Shown: positions 41,806 to 53,080, counted from the stretch's first letter. The stretch: DNA of 64,000 bases from Streptomyces sp. YS415 (GCF_023544665.1 NZ_JAMJFL010000030.1:29611-93610), one strand, 5' to 3'. Notes: a model not told the origin generated them from the letters alone. Program-made: numbers and translations.

Positions 41806-44544
41806 ATGTCTCCCATCCCTCGCAGGTCCCTCCTCAAAGCGGCCGCCGCCGCCGGCGCCGCCGCGCAGTTCAGCTGGGCACTCGGGGCCAAGGACGCGCA
41901 GGCCGCGCCCCGAGCCGCGGCCGGTGACGACGACCCCGTGACCCTGGACTGGCTGGAGGACGGCGGCCTCGGCGCCGCCCCCGGCTCGACCCTCGGCGTG
42001 CCCTGGCCGAAGGGCGCCTTCCAGGAGGACCAGACCTTCGCGCTGACGGACGCGGACGGCAAGGCCGTGCCCGTACAGACCTGGCCGCTCGCCCACTGGC
42101 CCGACGGCTCCCTCAAGTGGACCGCCCACGCGGTGAGTTCGGGCGGCACGGGCAAGCTCACCCTCGCCGCAGGCGAGCCCGCAGCCCCCGCGAAGAAGGT
42201 CACCGTCGACAAGAGCGGCGGCACCATCGACATATCGACCGGTGTCATCACCGCGAGGATCGGCACGTCCGGCACCACGCTGATCAAGTCCGTCACCCGC
42301 GGCTCCACCGAGATCGCCAGGAACGGCAGACTCGTCCTCATCCGCCAGCCCGAGATCGAGGACGAGGACCAGGGCCAGGTGAGGACCGAGCGCTTCGACG
42401 GCGCCATCGCCGAGGTCGAGGTCGAACAGGAGGGACCGGTTCGGGCGGTCGTCCGCATCGACGGCAAGCACCGCAAGGGCAGCCGCAGTTGGCTGCCCTT
42501 CTCGATCCGGCTGTACTTCTACGCGGGCGCCGACTCCTTCCGCATGGTGCACACCCTCACCTTCGACGGCACCCAGGAGCCCGGAAAGGCGAGCGGCGAC
42601 TTCATCCGCGGCCTCGGCGTGCGCTTCACCGTCCCCCTGCGCGACCCGTCCTACGACCGGCACATCCGCATCGGCGGCGAGGGCACCGGCATGCTCCGCG
42701 AGGCCGTCAAGGGCATCACCGGACTGCGCCGCGACCCCGGGGCTGCCGTCCAGGCGGCCCAGTTCGAGGGCCGGAAGCTGCCCGACCCGGCCACCTGGGA
42801 CCAGCGCGTCACCACCCGCCTGCAGTACATCCCCGAGTGGGGCGACTACACCCTCTCCCAGCTCTCCGCCGACGGCTTCACCGTGCGCAAGCGGACCAAG
42901 AAGGGCCACGGCTGGATCGGCGCCGGCGGCGGGCGCCGCGCGAACGGCTTCGGCTACGTCGGCGGCGTCAGCGGCGGATTCTCCTTCGGTCTGCGGGACT
43001 TCTGGGAGAAGTTCCCCGCCCAGCTCGACATCCGCGACGCCCACACCGACGAGGCGGAGGTCACCCTCTGGCTCTGGTCGCCCGAGGCCCAGCCGATGGA
43101 CCTGCGCTTCTACCACGACGGCATGGGCCAGGACACCTTCCCCGAACAGCTCGAAGGCCTCAACATCACCTACGAGGACTACGAACCCGGCTTCGGCACC
43201 CCCTACGGCATCGCCCGCACCTCCGAACTCCTCTTCTGGGCCAATGAGTCGACGCCGTCGGCGGACGAGCTGGCCCGGCAGACCGAGGCGGTACGGGTGC
43301 TGCCGCAGCTCGCCGCGCCGCCCCGGCAGCTCATCAAGGCCGGCGTCTTCGGCCCCGGCCTGTACTCCGAGCCCGACCGCTCCACCCCCGCCAAGGCCAG
43401 GATCGAGGACCACCTCGACTTCCTCTTCACCTACTACCGGGACCAGGTGGAGATGCGGCGGTGGTACGGCTTCTGGGACTACGGCGACATCATGCACACC
43501 TACGACACCGTCCGGCACCAGTGGCGGTACGACATCGGCGGCTACGCCTGGGACAACTCCGAGCTGTCGCCGGACCTGTGGCTCTGGTTCGCCTACCTGC
43601 GCTCCGGCCGCGCCGACATCTTCCGCTTCGCCGAGGCGATGACCCGGCACACCGGCGAGGTCGACGTCTACCACCTGGGCCAGTGGGCGGGGCTCGGCAC
43701 CCGGCACGGCGTCCAGCACTACGCCGACAGCGCCAAGCAGCAGCGCATCGCCAACACCACGTACCGCCGCTACTACTACTTCCTCACCGGCGACGAGCGC
43801 GTCGGAGACCTCATGCACGCCAACGTCGACTCCGACGAGACGTTCCTCGTCCTCGACCCGATCCGCAAGATCCGCACCGAGCCGTACACGCCCGACCGGC
43901 ACGCGCTGTCGATCGGCTTCGGCACGGACTGGAGCGGACTGGTCTCCGCCTGGCTGACCGAGTGGGAGCGCAAGGGGCCCAAGTGGGAGAAGGCCAGGGC
44001 GCGGGTGCTGTCGACCATGGAGACCATCGCCGCGCAGCCCAACGGCTTCGTGCAGGGCACCGGGCTCTACGACCTGGACACCGGCCGCTTCGCCGTCGCC
44101 GAGAAGCCGGTGGTGGGGGTGTCGCATCTGTCCGCCGTGTTCGGGCTCAACGAGCTGTGCGCCGAGCTCATCGACCTCGTCGACATGCCCGAGTTCAACG
44201 AGGCGTACTTCGACTACTGCCGCTACTTCAACGCCACCAAGGCCGAGCAGGCGGCGCGCTACGGCTCCAACTTCGGGAACCTGCTGCTCTTCCAGGGGCA
44301 CTCGCGGCTCGATGCCTACGCGGCCGTCAAAACCGGGGACGAGAAGCTGGCCAAGCGGGCGTGGGAGAAGTTCTACAACTCCGACGGGTACAAGGAGTCG
44401 GCGCCCTGGAAGACCGTGGAACTGAGCGGGCCGATGGCGTTGGTGCCGGGCAGCGAGGCCGCCTGGGTGTCCACGAACGACACCGCCCTGTACGGGCTCG
44501 CCGCCATCGAGAACCTGGCGCTCCTCGGGCACAGGATGCCGTGA
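41806..44544 (+). CDS. Tat-exported YetA/PL26-like exo-rhamnogalacturonan lyase candidate
   Basis: 912 aa. Tat signal PRRSLLKAAAAAGAAAQFSWAL, cut near AQAAP. The mature part begins DPVTLDWLEDG...STLGVPWPKGAF with a repeated WPLAHWPDGSLKW feature, then a long beta-rich middle and an alpha-helical end (GFWDYGDIMHTYD, GGYAWDNSELSPDLWLWFAYLRSG, LGTRHGVQHYAD). This layout and the ABC/YesL neighbours match the YetA/PcRGLX family (PL26), which trims unsaturated galacturonosyl-rhamnose units from rhamnogalacturonan. The ATG at 41806 follows AAGGAA. Activity is inferred. Confidence 0.65.
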   Translation: MSPIPRRSLLKAAAAAGAAAQFSWALGAKDAQAAPRAAAGDDDPVTLDWLEDGGLGAAPGSTLGVPWPKGAFQEDQTFALTDADGKAVPVQTWPLAHWPDGSLKWTAHAVSSGGTGKLTLAAGEPAAPAKKVTVDKSGGTIDISTGVITARIGTSGTTLIKSVTRGSTEIARNGRLVLIRQPEIEDEDQGQVRTERFDGAIAEVEVEQEGPVRAVVRIDGKHRKGSRSWLPFSIRLYFYAGADSFRMVHTLTFDGTQEPGKASGDFIRGLGVRFTVPLRDPSYDRHIRIGGEGTGMLREAVKGITGLRRDPGAAVQAAQFEGRKLPDPATWDQRVTTRLQYIPEWGDYTLSQLSADGFTVRKRTKKGHGWIGAGGGRRANGFGYVGGVSGGFSFGLRDFWEKFPAQLDIRDAHTDEAEVTLWLWSPEAQPMDLRFYHDGMGQDTFPEQLEGLNITYEDYEPGFGTPYGIARTSELLFWANESTPSADELARQTEAVRVLPQLAAPPRQLIKAGVFGPGLYSEPDRSTPAKARIEDHLDFLFTYYRDQVEMRRWYGFWDYGDIMHTYDTVRHQWRYDIGGYAWDNSELSPDLWLWFAYLRSGRADIFRFAEAMTRHTGEVDVYHLGQWAGLGTRHGVQHYADSAKQQRIANTTYRRYYYFLTGDERVGDLMHANVDSDETFLVLDPIRKIRTEPYTPDRHALSIGFGTDWSGLVSAWLTEWERKGPKWEKARARVLSTMETIAAQPNGFVQGTGLYDLDTGRFAVAEKPVVGVSHLSAVFGLNELCAELIDLVDMPEFNEAYFDYCRYFNATKAEQAARYGSNFGNLLLFQGHSRLDAYAAVKTGDEKLAKRAWEKFYNSDGYKESAPWKTVELSGPMALVPGSEAAWVSTNDTALYGLAAIENLALLGHRMP

Positions 44545-44549
44545 CGGCG

Positions 44550-44594
44550 GCGGGGAACCACGGGCCGGTGGGGGCCGGACGCGCGGTTCCCCGC
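44550..44594. terminator. Terminator between the convergent YetA-like and membrane-protein genes
   Basis: GCGGGGAACC (44550-44559) pairs with GGTTCCCCGC (44585-44594); the loop holds GGCC-rich inner pairing. It sits between stops at 44544 and 44606. Confidence 0.7.
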
Positions 44595-44605
44595 ACCCGT
44601 GCGGG

Positions 44606-46900
44606 TCAGGTCATCCTCCCCAGGATCCCCTGCACCCGCCGGACGTCCCTGATGCGTTGCTCGTACGTCGCACCCAGGGCGAGCAGCAGGAGGCCGGCGA
44701 GGGCCGGGGCGGCCCAGCGGGGGAGGGCGCCCGCCACCTGGATCAGGTAGGGGGCCAGCTCGTGGAGGGCGTCCAGGAGCAGGGTCGCGCCGCCCAGCAG
44801 GAGCGGTGCCTGCAGCTGGTGGCCGCCGCCCAGCAGGGTGAGCGACAGGGCCGCCAGGCCCAGCAGGAGGGGGCGCGTCCAGTGCGGGTCGGCCCAGGCC
44901 GCGACCAGGCTCGGCAGCAGGGTCGCGGCCAGGCCCGGGCCGTACGCCGTCCAGGACGAGGTCCCCGGCTCGCGGCGCCTGCGCAGGGCGCCCACGAGCA
45001 GGGCCGGGATCGTCACCGGGAGCGTGTAGGCCTCCGGGGCGTCGACCTCCCAGGCCGCCAGGCGGACCCAGGCGGCCAGCACGAAGAGGGCGGCGGACGC
45101 GTAGCCGACTCGGCGGCGGTCCGGGCGGAGCGCCGTGGCCGCGGTGATCACTGCGCACAGGGCGAGGACCAGGGCGAGCGACGGCGGGTCGGCGATCGTC
45201 AGCGCGATGGCGAGCAGGCCCGCGGCGGCACCCGTCACCTCGACGGGGAGTGCCGCCTCGGCGGCGCGGGAGGCGAGCAGGGCGGCGGCCACCGGGACTG
45301 TCAGGACCAGCAGCGCGGTGTGCTGCGGGGCCCAGCCGGCGGCGGCGCCGATCGCGCAGGCCAGCGCGGTGGCCCAGGCGAGGGCCGCCGGTGCCGCGAC
45401 GAGAGCGCGGCGCCGGGAGGCCGCCGCGAAGAGAAGCGTCAGTGCGGTGAGGACGGTCAGGGTCGCGGACTGCGCGGCCAGGGCCAGGGAGGCCGCGTGC
45501 AGGGAGGCGGCCACGGCGAGGCACGTGGCCGTCGGCGCTGCCGGGACCAGGGCGAGGGCCACCACTGTGAGTGCCGCCAACAGGCCTGCCTCGTAGGGCA
45601 GTTGCAGCACCGGCGGCAGCACGAGCGCCGTGGCCCCGCCCAGCACCAGCGCCGCCGTCCTCGCCCCGGGGCGGGCCGAGAGCGCCAGTACCGCGGCGAC
45701 GGCGGCCAGGACCAGCGGAGCCGTCTCCGACTGCGCGGGCCACGGCACCTGGGCCGTCACCGCGGCCCGGATGTCCGACGGCGCCCCGGACCAGGGGCGG
45801 TCGATCCAGGCGAGCGGGCCGAGCAGGGTGACGGCGACGAGCGGTGCCGCCCACAGGACGGCGAGCGCCTGGACCGCCGCGGACGCCTGGCCGAGGCCCC
45901 GGCGCACCGGCTCGGGCAGCCGCTGCACGCGTACCGCCGCCAACAGGGCCACGCCGCACGCCAGATGCACCGGAACTGTCCACACCTCCGGCAGCACCGC
46001 GCGCGGGATGCCGCCCAGAGCCGCGACCAGGAGGAGACCGCCGAGGGGCGCGGCCACCGCGGCCGTGCGCCGGGCCGCCGTCAGGGCGATCAGCGCCGCG
46101 AGGAGGAGGAGCGCCGCCGCACGGGCGGCGGCGCTCGGACCGGTGGCCGTCCAGGACAGACCCCCGGCCGTCAGCACGCCCCCGGCGCCCAGCCCGTACG
46201 CGCCCACCGCGGCGACGATCCGTACGGAACGGGCGGGCACCCGGAGCGCCACAGCCGTGTCGAAGCCGGCGGTGACCAGCAGCGCCGCGGCCAGCCCGTA
46301 GGGCCCGCCGTCCGCCGCCGGCACCCACCACAGCAACGGCAGTTGGGCCGCGGCCAGCGCGGCGGGCAGCGGCAGCCGCAACTGCGCCGTCCGCGGCAGC
46401 AGACCGTACGCCGTCCAGAGCACCGCGAGCACCGCCGCCGCGACCGCCGTGTAGCCGACCCCGTCCACCTCGCCCAGCGCGACCTCGTGCAGCGCGTAGG
46501 CGTCCAGCACCGTCAGCGCCAGACCGAGCCCCGCCACCGCCTCCGCCGTCGAGCGCAGCCCGCGGGCCAGCAGCGGCAGCGGGGCCGCGAGCGCCGCCAC
46601 GGTGATCGCGCCGAGCACCGCGGAGCGGCCGGCGATGCCCAGGTGCCCCCAGCCGACCAGCGTGAACGCCATCGCGGCGATGGTGAGCAGGGTGCCGCCG
46701 AGCAGCAGGAGCACGTTCTGCACCCGCGGCGGCGATGCCTCGGGGCGCGGCGGTGCGAAGGCCGGCGCCGGGCGGGCCGCCTCCAGGGTGGCGACCAGCC
46801 AGCCGCGGCGGGCCAGCAACTGGGAACGCCGTGCGTCCAGTTGCCGCAGCTCGGCGTCGAGGAACCGCAGCTCCTCGGCGGGGGACGGGATGTGCGTCAT
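44606..46900 (-). CDS. Large polytopic membrane protein, function unknown
   Basis: 764 aa. Residues 1-45 form a charged helical hairpin (AEELRFLDAELRQLDARRSQLLARRGWLVATLEA). From about 60 on there are some 20 hydrophobic helices rich in Ala and Leu. The layout resembles actinobacterial SCO7613-type membrane proteins; no active-site motif is visible. I prefer ATG 46900 (MTHIPSPAEEL); an ATG at 46936 is also in frame. Confidence 0.82.
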   Translation of the reverse strand: MTHIPSPAEELRFLDAELRQLDARRSQLLARRGWLVATLEAARPAPAFAPPRPEASPPRVQNVLLLLGGTLLTIAAMAFTLVGWGHLGIAGRSAVLGAITVAALAAPLPLLARGLRSTAEAVAGLGLALTVLDAYALHEVALGEVDGVGYTAVAAAVLAVLWTAYGLLPRTAQLRLPLPAALAAAQLPLLWWVPAADGGPYGLAAALLVTAGFDTAVALRVPARSVRIVAAVGAYGLGAGGVLTAGGLSWTATGPSAAARAAALLLLAALIALTAARRTAAVAAPLGGLLLVAALGGIPRAVLPEVWTVPVHLACGVALLAAVRVQRLPEPVRRGLGQASAAVQALAVLWAAPLVAVTLLGPLAWIDRPWSGAPSDIRAAVTAQVPWPAQSETAPLVLAAVAAVLALSARPGARTAALVLGGATALVLPPVLQLPYEAGLLAALTVVALALVPAAPTATCLAVAASLHAASLALAAQSATLTVLTALTLLFAAASRRRALVAAPAALAWATALACAIGAAAGWAPQHTALLVLTVPVAAALLASRAAEAALPVEVTGAAAGLLAIALTIADPPSLALVLALCAVITAATALRPDRRRVGYASAALFVLAAWVRLAAWEVDAPEAYTLPVTIPALLVGALRRRREPGTSSWTAYGPGLAATLLPSLVAAWADPHWTRPLLLGLAALSLTLLGGGHQLQAPLLLGGATLLLDALHELAPYLIQVAGALPRWAAPALAGLLLLALGATYEQRIRDVRRVQGILGRMT

Positions 46901-46984
46901 GGTGTGGAGTGTGGTCCCCGTCACGCCGTACGACATGAGTGCGCGTACTCAGAACCTACTCAGTTCCGGTGCCACACTCGGCCC

Positions 46985-47431
46985 ATGGACTGGTCCCATT
47001 ACCGATTCCGCAGCCTGTGGCCCCTGTCCGCGCCGCCCGCCGCCGTCTACGACGCCCTGGAGCGCGCCGACGACTACCCCCGCTGGTGGCCCCAGGTGCG
47101 CGAGGTGACCCGGCTCGACGACACCAGCGGCGTGGTCCGCATCCGCTCGGTGCTGCCGTACGACCTGACCTTCACCGCGCGGGAGGCGCGGCGCGATCCG
47201 GCGGCCGGGGTGCTGGAGATCGCCCTCTCCGGTGACCTGGAGGGCTGGGCGTGCTGGACCGTCACCCCGGACGGCACCGGCAGCCTGGCCCGCTACGAGC
47301 AGGTCGTCGACGTGCGCAAGCCGCTGATGCGCGCACTGGCCGTGCCCGGACGGCCCGTCTTCCGCGCCAACCACTGGCTGATGATGCGGGCCGGGCGGCG
47401 GGGCCTGGCCGCGCACTTGGAAGCGGTTTGA
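46985..47431 (+). CDS. SRPBCC (START-like) protein
   Basis: 148 aa. The typical opening RFRSLWPLSAPPAAVYDALERADDYPRWWPQVREV marks the polyketide cyclase/START-like fold that holds a hydrophobic ligand. A basic C-terminus (RANHWLMMRAGRRGLAAHLEAV) ends it. Ligand unknown. The tRNA-Val promoter overlaps its 3' end. Confidence 0.88.
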   Translation: MDWSHYRFRSLWPLSAPPAAVYDALERADDYPRWWPQVREVTRLDDTSGVVRIRSVLPYDLTFTAREARRDPAAGVLEIALSGDLEGWACWTVTPDGTGSLARYEQVVDVRKPLMRALAVPGRPVFRANHWLMMRAGRRGLAAHLEAV

Positions 47432-47457
47432 AGGAAACCCGCGAAGGCCTGTATGGT
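47428..47457 (+). promoter_or_regulatory. Promoter of tRNA-Val copy 2
   Basis: TTGAAG (47428-47433), 18-nt spacer, TATGGT (47452-47457). The -35 contains the stop codon of the SRPBCC gene. Confidence 0.6.
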
Positions 47458-47470
47458 TCAGTGCGTTCCC

Positions 47471-47542
47471 GGGCGATTAGCTCAGTGGGAGAGCGCTTCG
47501 TTCACACCGAAGAGGTCACTGGTTCGAACCCAGTATCGCCCA
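47471..47542 (+). tRNA. tRNA-Val (CAC), copy 2
   Basis: 72 nt, identical to the copy at 37587-37658. Anticodon loop TTCACAC. Confidence 0.97.
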
Positions 47543-47551
47543 CCGGGAAAG

Positions 47552-47577
47552 AAGGCCGGTCCGTACGGACCGGCCTT
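47552..47577. terminator. Bidirectional terminator for tRNA-Val copy 2 and the exonuclease gene
   Basis: A 26-bp perfect palindrome AAGGCCGGTCCGT/ACGGACCGGCCTT, followed by TCT. The reverse-strand exonuclease gene stops at 47580, 2 nt away. Confidence 0.85.
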
Positions 47578-47579
47578 TC

Positions 47580-48305
47580 TCATGCCGCCGCCGGAAGATC
47601 CGGACGCAGTGGCCAGGCCGGGTCCACCGCTTCTTCCGTGCCGCTGCGCGCGAACCACGCCTGGAGTCCCCGCGCCTGCGCCGCGTGCCACACCGCCTGC
47701 GACATGTGCAGTTGGGCGGGCGAGAACGGCTCGAGCCGCGCCGCGAAACGGCGCCCCACCGCCCGTACGACCTCCAGCGCGGCCAGCGCGTCCGCGCCCG
47801 CGTCATGCGCGCCGTCCAGGGCGACCCCGTAGTGCGCGCACAGGTCGGTGAGCGTGCGCCGGCCCTTGCGGTAGCGGTCCAGATGCTTGTCCAGGACCCT
47901 CGGATCGAGCACCAGCAGCGGGGCCCTCTCGAACCAGTGGTCCAGGGACGACGCCCGATGGCGGCGCAGCTCACGATCGAGGATCGTCAGATCGAACGGC
48001 GCGTTCATCACCACCAGCGGGCGGCCCGCGAGGGCCTGTTCCGCCAGTCTCTCGGCTATCTCGTGCATCACCGGCGCGGGCCAGCGGCCGTTGCGCTGCA
48101 GATGCTCCTCCGTCAGCCCGTGCACCGCCGTCGCCGCCTCCGGCACCGGCACACCCGGGTTCACCAGCCACCGGGTCACCCGCGGCCGGGCGCCCGGGGT
48201 GTCCTGGACCACGATCGCCGCCGACACGATCCGGTCGGTTTCGACGTGTACGCCTGTCGTCTCCGTGTCGAATGCCGCCAGCGGGCCCTCATACCAGCTC
48301 GCCAT
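47580..48305 (-). CDS. DnaQ-like 3'-5' exonuclease
   Basis: 241 aa. Exo I is FDTETTGVHVETDRIVS, Exo II MNAPFDLTILD, Exo III HDAGADALAALEVV (DEDDh type). It degrades DNA or RNA 3' ends using two metal ions and may assist repair or tRNA trimming. The ATG at 48305 has GAGGAG 8 nt upstream. It is divergent from the DUF4365 gene. Confidence 0.9.
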   Translation of the reverse strand: MASWYEGPLAAFDTETTGVHVETDRIVSAAIVVQDTPGARPRVTRWLVNPGVPVPEAATAVHGLTEEHLQRNGRWPAPVMHEIAERLAEQALAGRPLVVMNAPFDLTILDRELRRHRASSLDHWFERAPLLVLDPRVLDKHLDRYRKGRRTLTDLCAHYGVALDGAHDAGADALAALEVVRAVGRRFAARLEPFSPAQLHMSQAVWHAAQARGLQAWFARSGTEEAVDPAWPLRPDLPAAA

Positions 48306-48472
48306 ATCCACAACTCCTCGCCAGCCCACGGCAGATGACGTCCCGTCCTCTGCCCGTTTCGGTGATACCCGGGCTGTTTGCGCCGTACGCCGGAAGGACA
48401 CAACAGGAGTGCGGGTCCTTGCAGTTCAGCGGCCCGCCACGGGGATTCACCTGGCGTGGAAGGCTGTTCGTC

Positions 48473-49039
48473 ATGGCGATAGCGCAGCCCGAGCGGGGCG
48501 GGCTGCTGCCCGAGCGCACGGGCCCTCATCGCGGCACACTCGCCACCACCGCCTGCATGGAGACGTTGCAGGTGGGCTATCTGCACGCGGTCGCGGCGGC
48601 CGCGGGGTGCTCGCTGTCGCAGCCGTTCCCGGACAACGGCATCGACTGGCACGTCAGCCACAGCGCACCCGGGCACACGGTCGACGACGAGGTCACCATC
48701 AAGGTGCAGCTGAAGGCCACCTACCAGATCCCGCCCGGCCCTCCGGGCCGCACCTTCTCCTTCACGCTGGACAACGACCACCTGCGCAAGCTCGCCCGCA
48801 CCCCGGTCTCCGTGCACAAGATCCTTGTCGTGATGCTCGTCCCGCGCTCCCAGGACGACTGGCTGCGCGCCAGCCACGACCGGCTCGACCTCAGGCACTG
48901 CTGCTACTGGGTCAACCTCGCCGGGCAGCCGGTCACCGGCCGCACCCGGACCACCGTGCGGATCCCGACCCCACGCATCTTCGACGACCGTGCGCTGTGC
49001 GAGATCATGACGCGGGTCGGGACGGGAGGCAGACCATGA
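48473..49039 (+). CDS. DUF4365 protein, possible PD-(D/E)XK-type nuclease fold
   Basis: 188 aa. The segment METLQVGYLHAVAAAAGCSL, then GIDWHVSH and VTIKVQLKATYQI, is the DUF4365 pattern. The D...QxK spacing resembles the PD-(D/E)XK nuclease core, so it may cut nucleic acid, but this is an inference. The ATG at 48473 begins AIAQPERGG; the frame is open far upstream. Its stop overlaps the start of the next gene (ATGA), so the two are co-translated. Confidence 0.75.
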   Translation: MAIAQPERGGLLPERTGPHRGTLATTACMETLQVGYLHAVAAAAGCSLSQPFPDNGIDWHVSHSAPGHTVDDEVTIKVQLKATYQIPPGPPGRTFSFTLDNDHLRKLARTPVSVHKILVVMLVPRSQDDWLRASHDRLDLRHCCYWVNLAGQPVTGRTRTTVRIPTPRIFDDRALCEIMTRVGTGGRP

Positions 49040-50256
49040 CGCACCGCCCCACCGAGGAACCCCTGCGACCGGTCCGGCCGCACCCGGCCGGCCCTGTCGG
49101 CCGGCACCAACCCCCCGAGCCCGGCCAGGTCGACCCCGCCGTCCTCAGCGCCCTGCTGCGCCGGCACGGCTGGCAGCGCCGCGGCGGCGCCCCCGGACGC
49201 TACGGCCGCTGGACCCCGCCCGGACCGGGCGGCGCCGGGACCAGCCTGCTCGTCCCCGAGTCCCGCGCCTTCCCCGACAGCGACGACCTGCTCGGCGAGG
49301 CGCTCGTCGCCCTCGCCCGCAGTGGCACCCCCTCCGCCCACGAGGTGCTGGTCTGCCTCGCCGTGCCCAGCGACGAGATCCGCTGGTGGCGGGACGTCCC
49401 CACGGGCCCCGCCGGCACCACGCCCTGGACCGTCGAGGAGCAGTTGCGCACCGCCGCCCGGCAGACGCTCCTCGCCGCCGCCCTCGCCACCCGCGCGCGT
49501 GCCGGCTACCACGGCGCCCGGCATCGCCGCCCGGCCGCCGCGATGCTGGAGAACGTCCTGGTCGGTTCCCCGGCCGGCGGCCGGAGCCTGACCGCCTTCG
49601 TGCCCGTCGGCACCGGCCGCCCGCTCGCCGTGCGCCTGCACCAGGCGCTGTACGCCGCCCGCGAGGCCATCGACTACCGGCGGGCCACCGGCGGCATGGA
49701 CGCCTTCGACGGCGCCGTCGAGGCCGGCGTCAGCCGCGAGCTCACCGAGGCCCTGATCGCCCTCGTCCGCGGCACCGAGGGCGCGCGCGTCGCCGTCGAC
49801 TGGGCGCCCGCCGCCGGGGTCCCCGACGGCTGCGCGGCCGGTGCCGAGGCCGTCGAGTTCTCCCCGGGCGACCTGCCGGTGCTGCGCGAGGCCGGGGCCC
49901 GCTATCTGCGCGCGGAGCCGTCCGTGGCGGTGCGCGTCACCGGCGCCGTGGTCCGGATGCGCCGGTCGGGGCCGCGCGGCGAGGGGGCGGTACGGCTGCG
50001 CGTGCTGGCCGGGGCGGAGATCCCGCACGTTCGGCTGACCCTGGACGAGGAGTCCTACCGGATCGCCGGCCACGCCCACCTCGTCGGGCTGCCGGTGCGG
50101 GTGCACGGGCGGCTGGAGAGCCGGGGCGGCTTCCGCAAGCTCACCGGCGTCTCCAGCGTCGTACCCGTGCAGGTCGACGAGGCGGAGCGGGACCGGCTGA
50201 TGAAGTCGCTCCAGGAGAATCTCGACTTCTTCGAGGAAGCCTGCGGAGGGGATTGA
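49036..50256 (+). CDS. Unrecognised 406-aa protein coupled to the DUF4365 gene
   Basis: 406 aa, no signal or membrane helix. The first ~35 residues are Pro-rich and disordered; a globular region follows (DPAVLSALLRRHGWQRRGG, EIRWWRDVPTG) and a beta-rich end (ESYRIAGHAHLVGLPVRVHGRLESRGGFRKLTGVSSVVPV). I recognise no domain. Coupling to the DUF4365 gene suggests a joint function. It ends 91 nt before thrS. Confidence 0.8.
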   Translation: MTHRPTEEPLRPVRPHPAGPVGRHQPPEPGQVDPAVLSALLRRHGWQRRGGAPGRYGRWTPPGPGGAGTSLLVPESRAFPDSDDLLGEALVALARSGTPSAHEVLVCLAVPSDEIRWWRDVPTGPAGTTPWTVEEQLRTAARQTLLAAALATRARAGYHGARHRRPAAAMLENVLVGSPAGGRSLTAFVPVGTGRPLAVRLHQALYAAREAIDYRRATGGMDAFDGAVEAGVSRELTEALIALVRGTEGARVAVDWAPAAGVPDGCAAGAEAVEFSPGDLPVLREAGARYLRAEPSVAVRVTGAVVRMRRSGPRGEGAVRLRVLAGAEIPHVRLTLDEESYRIAGHAHLVGLPVRVHGRLESRGGFRKLTGVSSVVPVQVDEAERDRLMKSLQENLDFFEEACGGD

Positions 50257-50347
50257 TTTCGCCCTGGGCGGGTGCGGGTCGGTACGATCCCGTCATGCGT
50301 GCGCTCCCGGTATGGCGCCGCAGCCCCCCTTCAGTCAGGAGAGACCG

Positions 50348-52324
<1,977 letters not shown>

Positions 52325-52335
52325 TCCGGTGCTCG

Positions 52336-52370
52336 AAGGCCCCCGGGGAGTTCAGCTCCCCGGGGGCCTT
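52336..52370. terminator. Bidirectional terminator at the thrS / K+ channel junction
   Basis: Perfect 15-bp stem AAGGCCCCCGGGGAG / CTCCCCGGGGGCCTT with loop ttcag. The loop holds the stop codon of the reverse-strand channel gene. Confidence 0.88.
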
Positions 52371-53008
52371 TCGTCGTCCTCCCGGGAGAACACCTGGATC
52401 AGCCAGGACGAGAACGAGCCGGTGACCGCGCCGAGCAGGGCCAGGCCGCCGGCCATCATGCCGACGGCGATCAGCCGGCCCCAGAAGGTGACGGGCACGA
52501 CGTCGCCGTAGCCGACCGTGGTGAGCGTGGCGCAGGTCCACCAGACGGCGTCCCCGAAGGTGTGCATGGACGTGCCCGGCGCCCCGCGCTCCCGCTGGTA
52601 CACCGCCAGGGCGCCCGCGAAGCCGAGCAGCACGGCGGACACCCCGGCATAGGTGATCACGCGCGCGTACAGCGAGAGCCGGGGCTGTCCGTGGCGGCGC
52701 TGGACCGCCTCGTACAGCCGAACGATCCGCAGCGGACGCAGCAGCGGCAGCAGCACCACCAGCGCGTCCAGCCAGTTCGCCCGTACGAAGCGCAGCCCCT
52801 GCCCGCCGAGGCGCCAGCGGACCGCGTAGTCCACGACGAACAGCGTCCAGGCGCCCAGCATCACCGCCAGGGTCAGATCCTGTCCGACCCCGGAGAGACC
52901 GGTGGCCAGGACGCGGACCGCGTAGGCGATGAGGAAGGCGACGGACGCCAGTGCGAGCGGCACCTCGGTGAGCTGCTCCCAGCGGCCCCGGCGGTCGTCT
53001 TCGTACAC
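52352..53008 (-). CDS. Voltage-gated-type potassium channel
   Basis: 218 aa. The selectivity filter is CATLTTVGYGDVVP. Upstream helices include an S4-like RPLRIVRLYEAVQRR with Arg every third residue, and the last helix is LIAVGMMAGGLALLGAVTGSF. It should form a tetrameric K+ channel in the membrane. Short for the family, so the first voltage-sensor helices are compact. GTG start at 53008; the reading frame extends upstream but as low-quality sequence. Confidence 0.88.
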   Translation of the reverse strand: MYEDDRRGRWEQLTEVPLALASVAFLIAYAVRVLATGLSGVGQDLTLAVMLGAWTLFVVDYAVRWRLGGQGLRFVRANWLDALVVLLPLLRPLRIVRLYEAVQRRHGQPRLSLYARVITYAGVSAVLLGFAGALAVYQRERGAPGTSMHTFGDAVWWTCATLTTVGYGDVVPVTFWGRLIAVGMMAGGLALLGAVTGSFSSWLIQVFSREDDERPPGS

Positions 53009-53074
53009 GGGCCCAGCTTCGCCCGGGCCGCCCTTCCGCGCGCCCCGGCGACACGGCTCGAACGGGCGACGCCA

Positions 53075-53080
53075 TATGCT
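53075..53080 (+). promoter_or_regulatory. -10 element giving a leaderless HIT mRNA
   Basis: TATGCT ends 7 nt before the ATG at 53088. No good -35 is seen. Confidence 0.4.
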
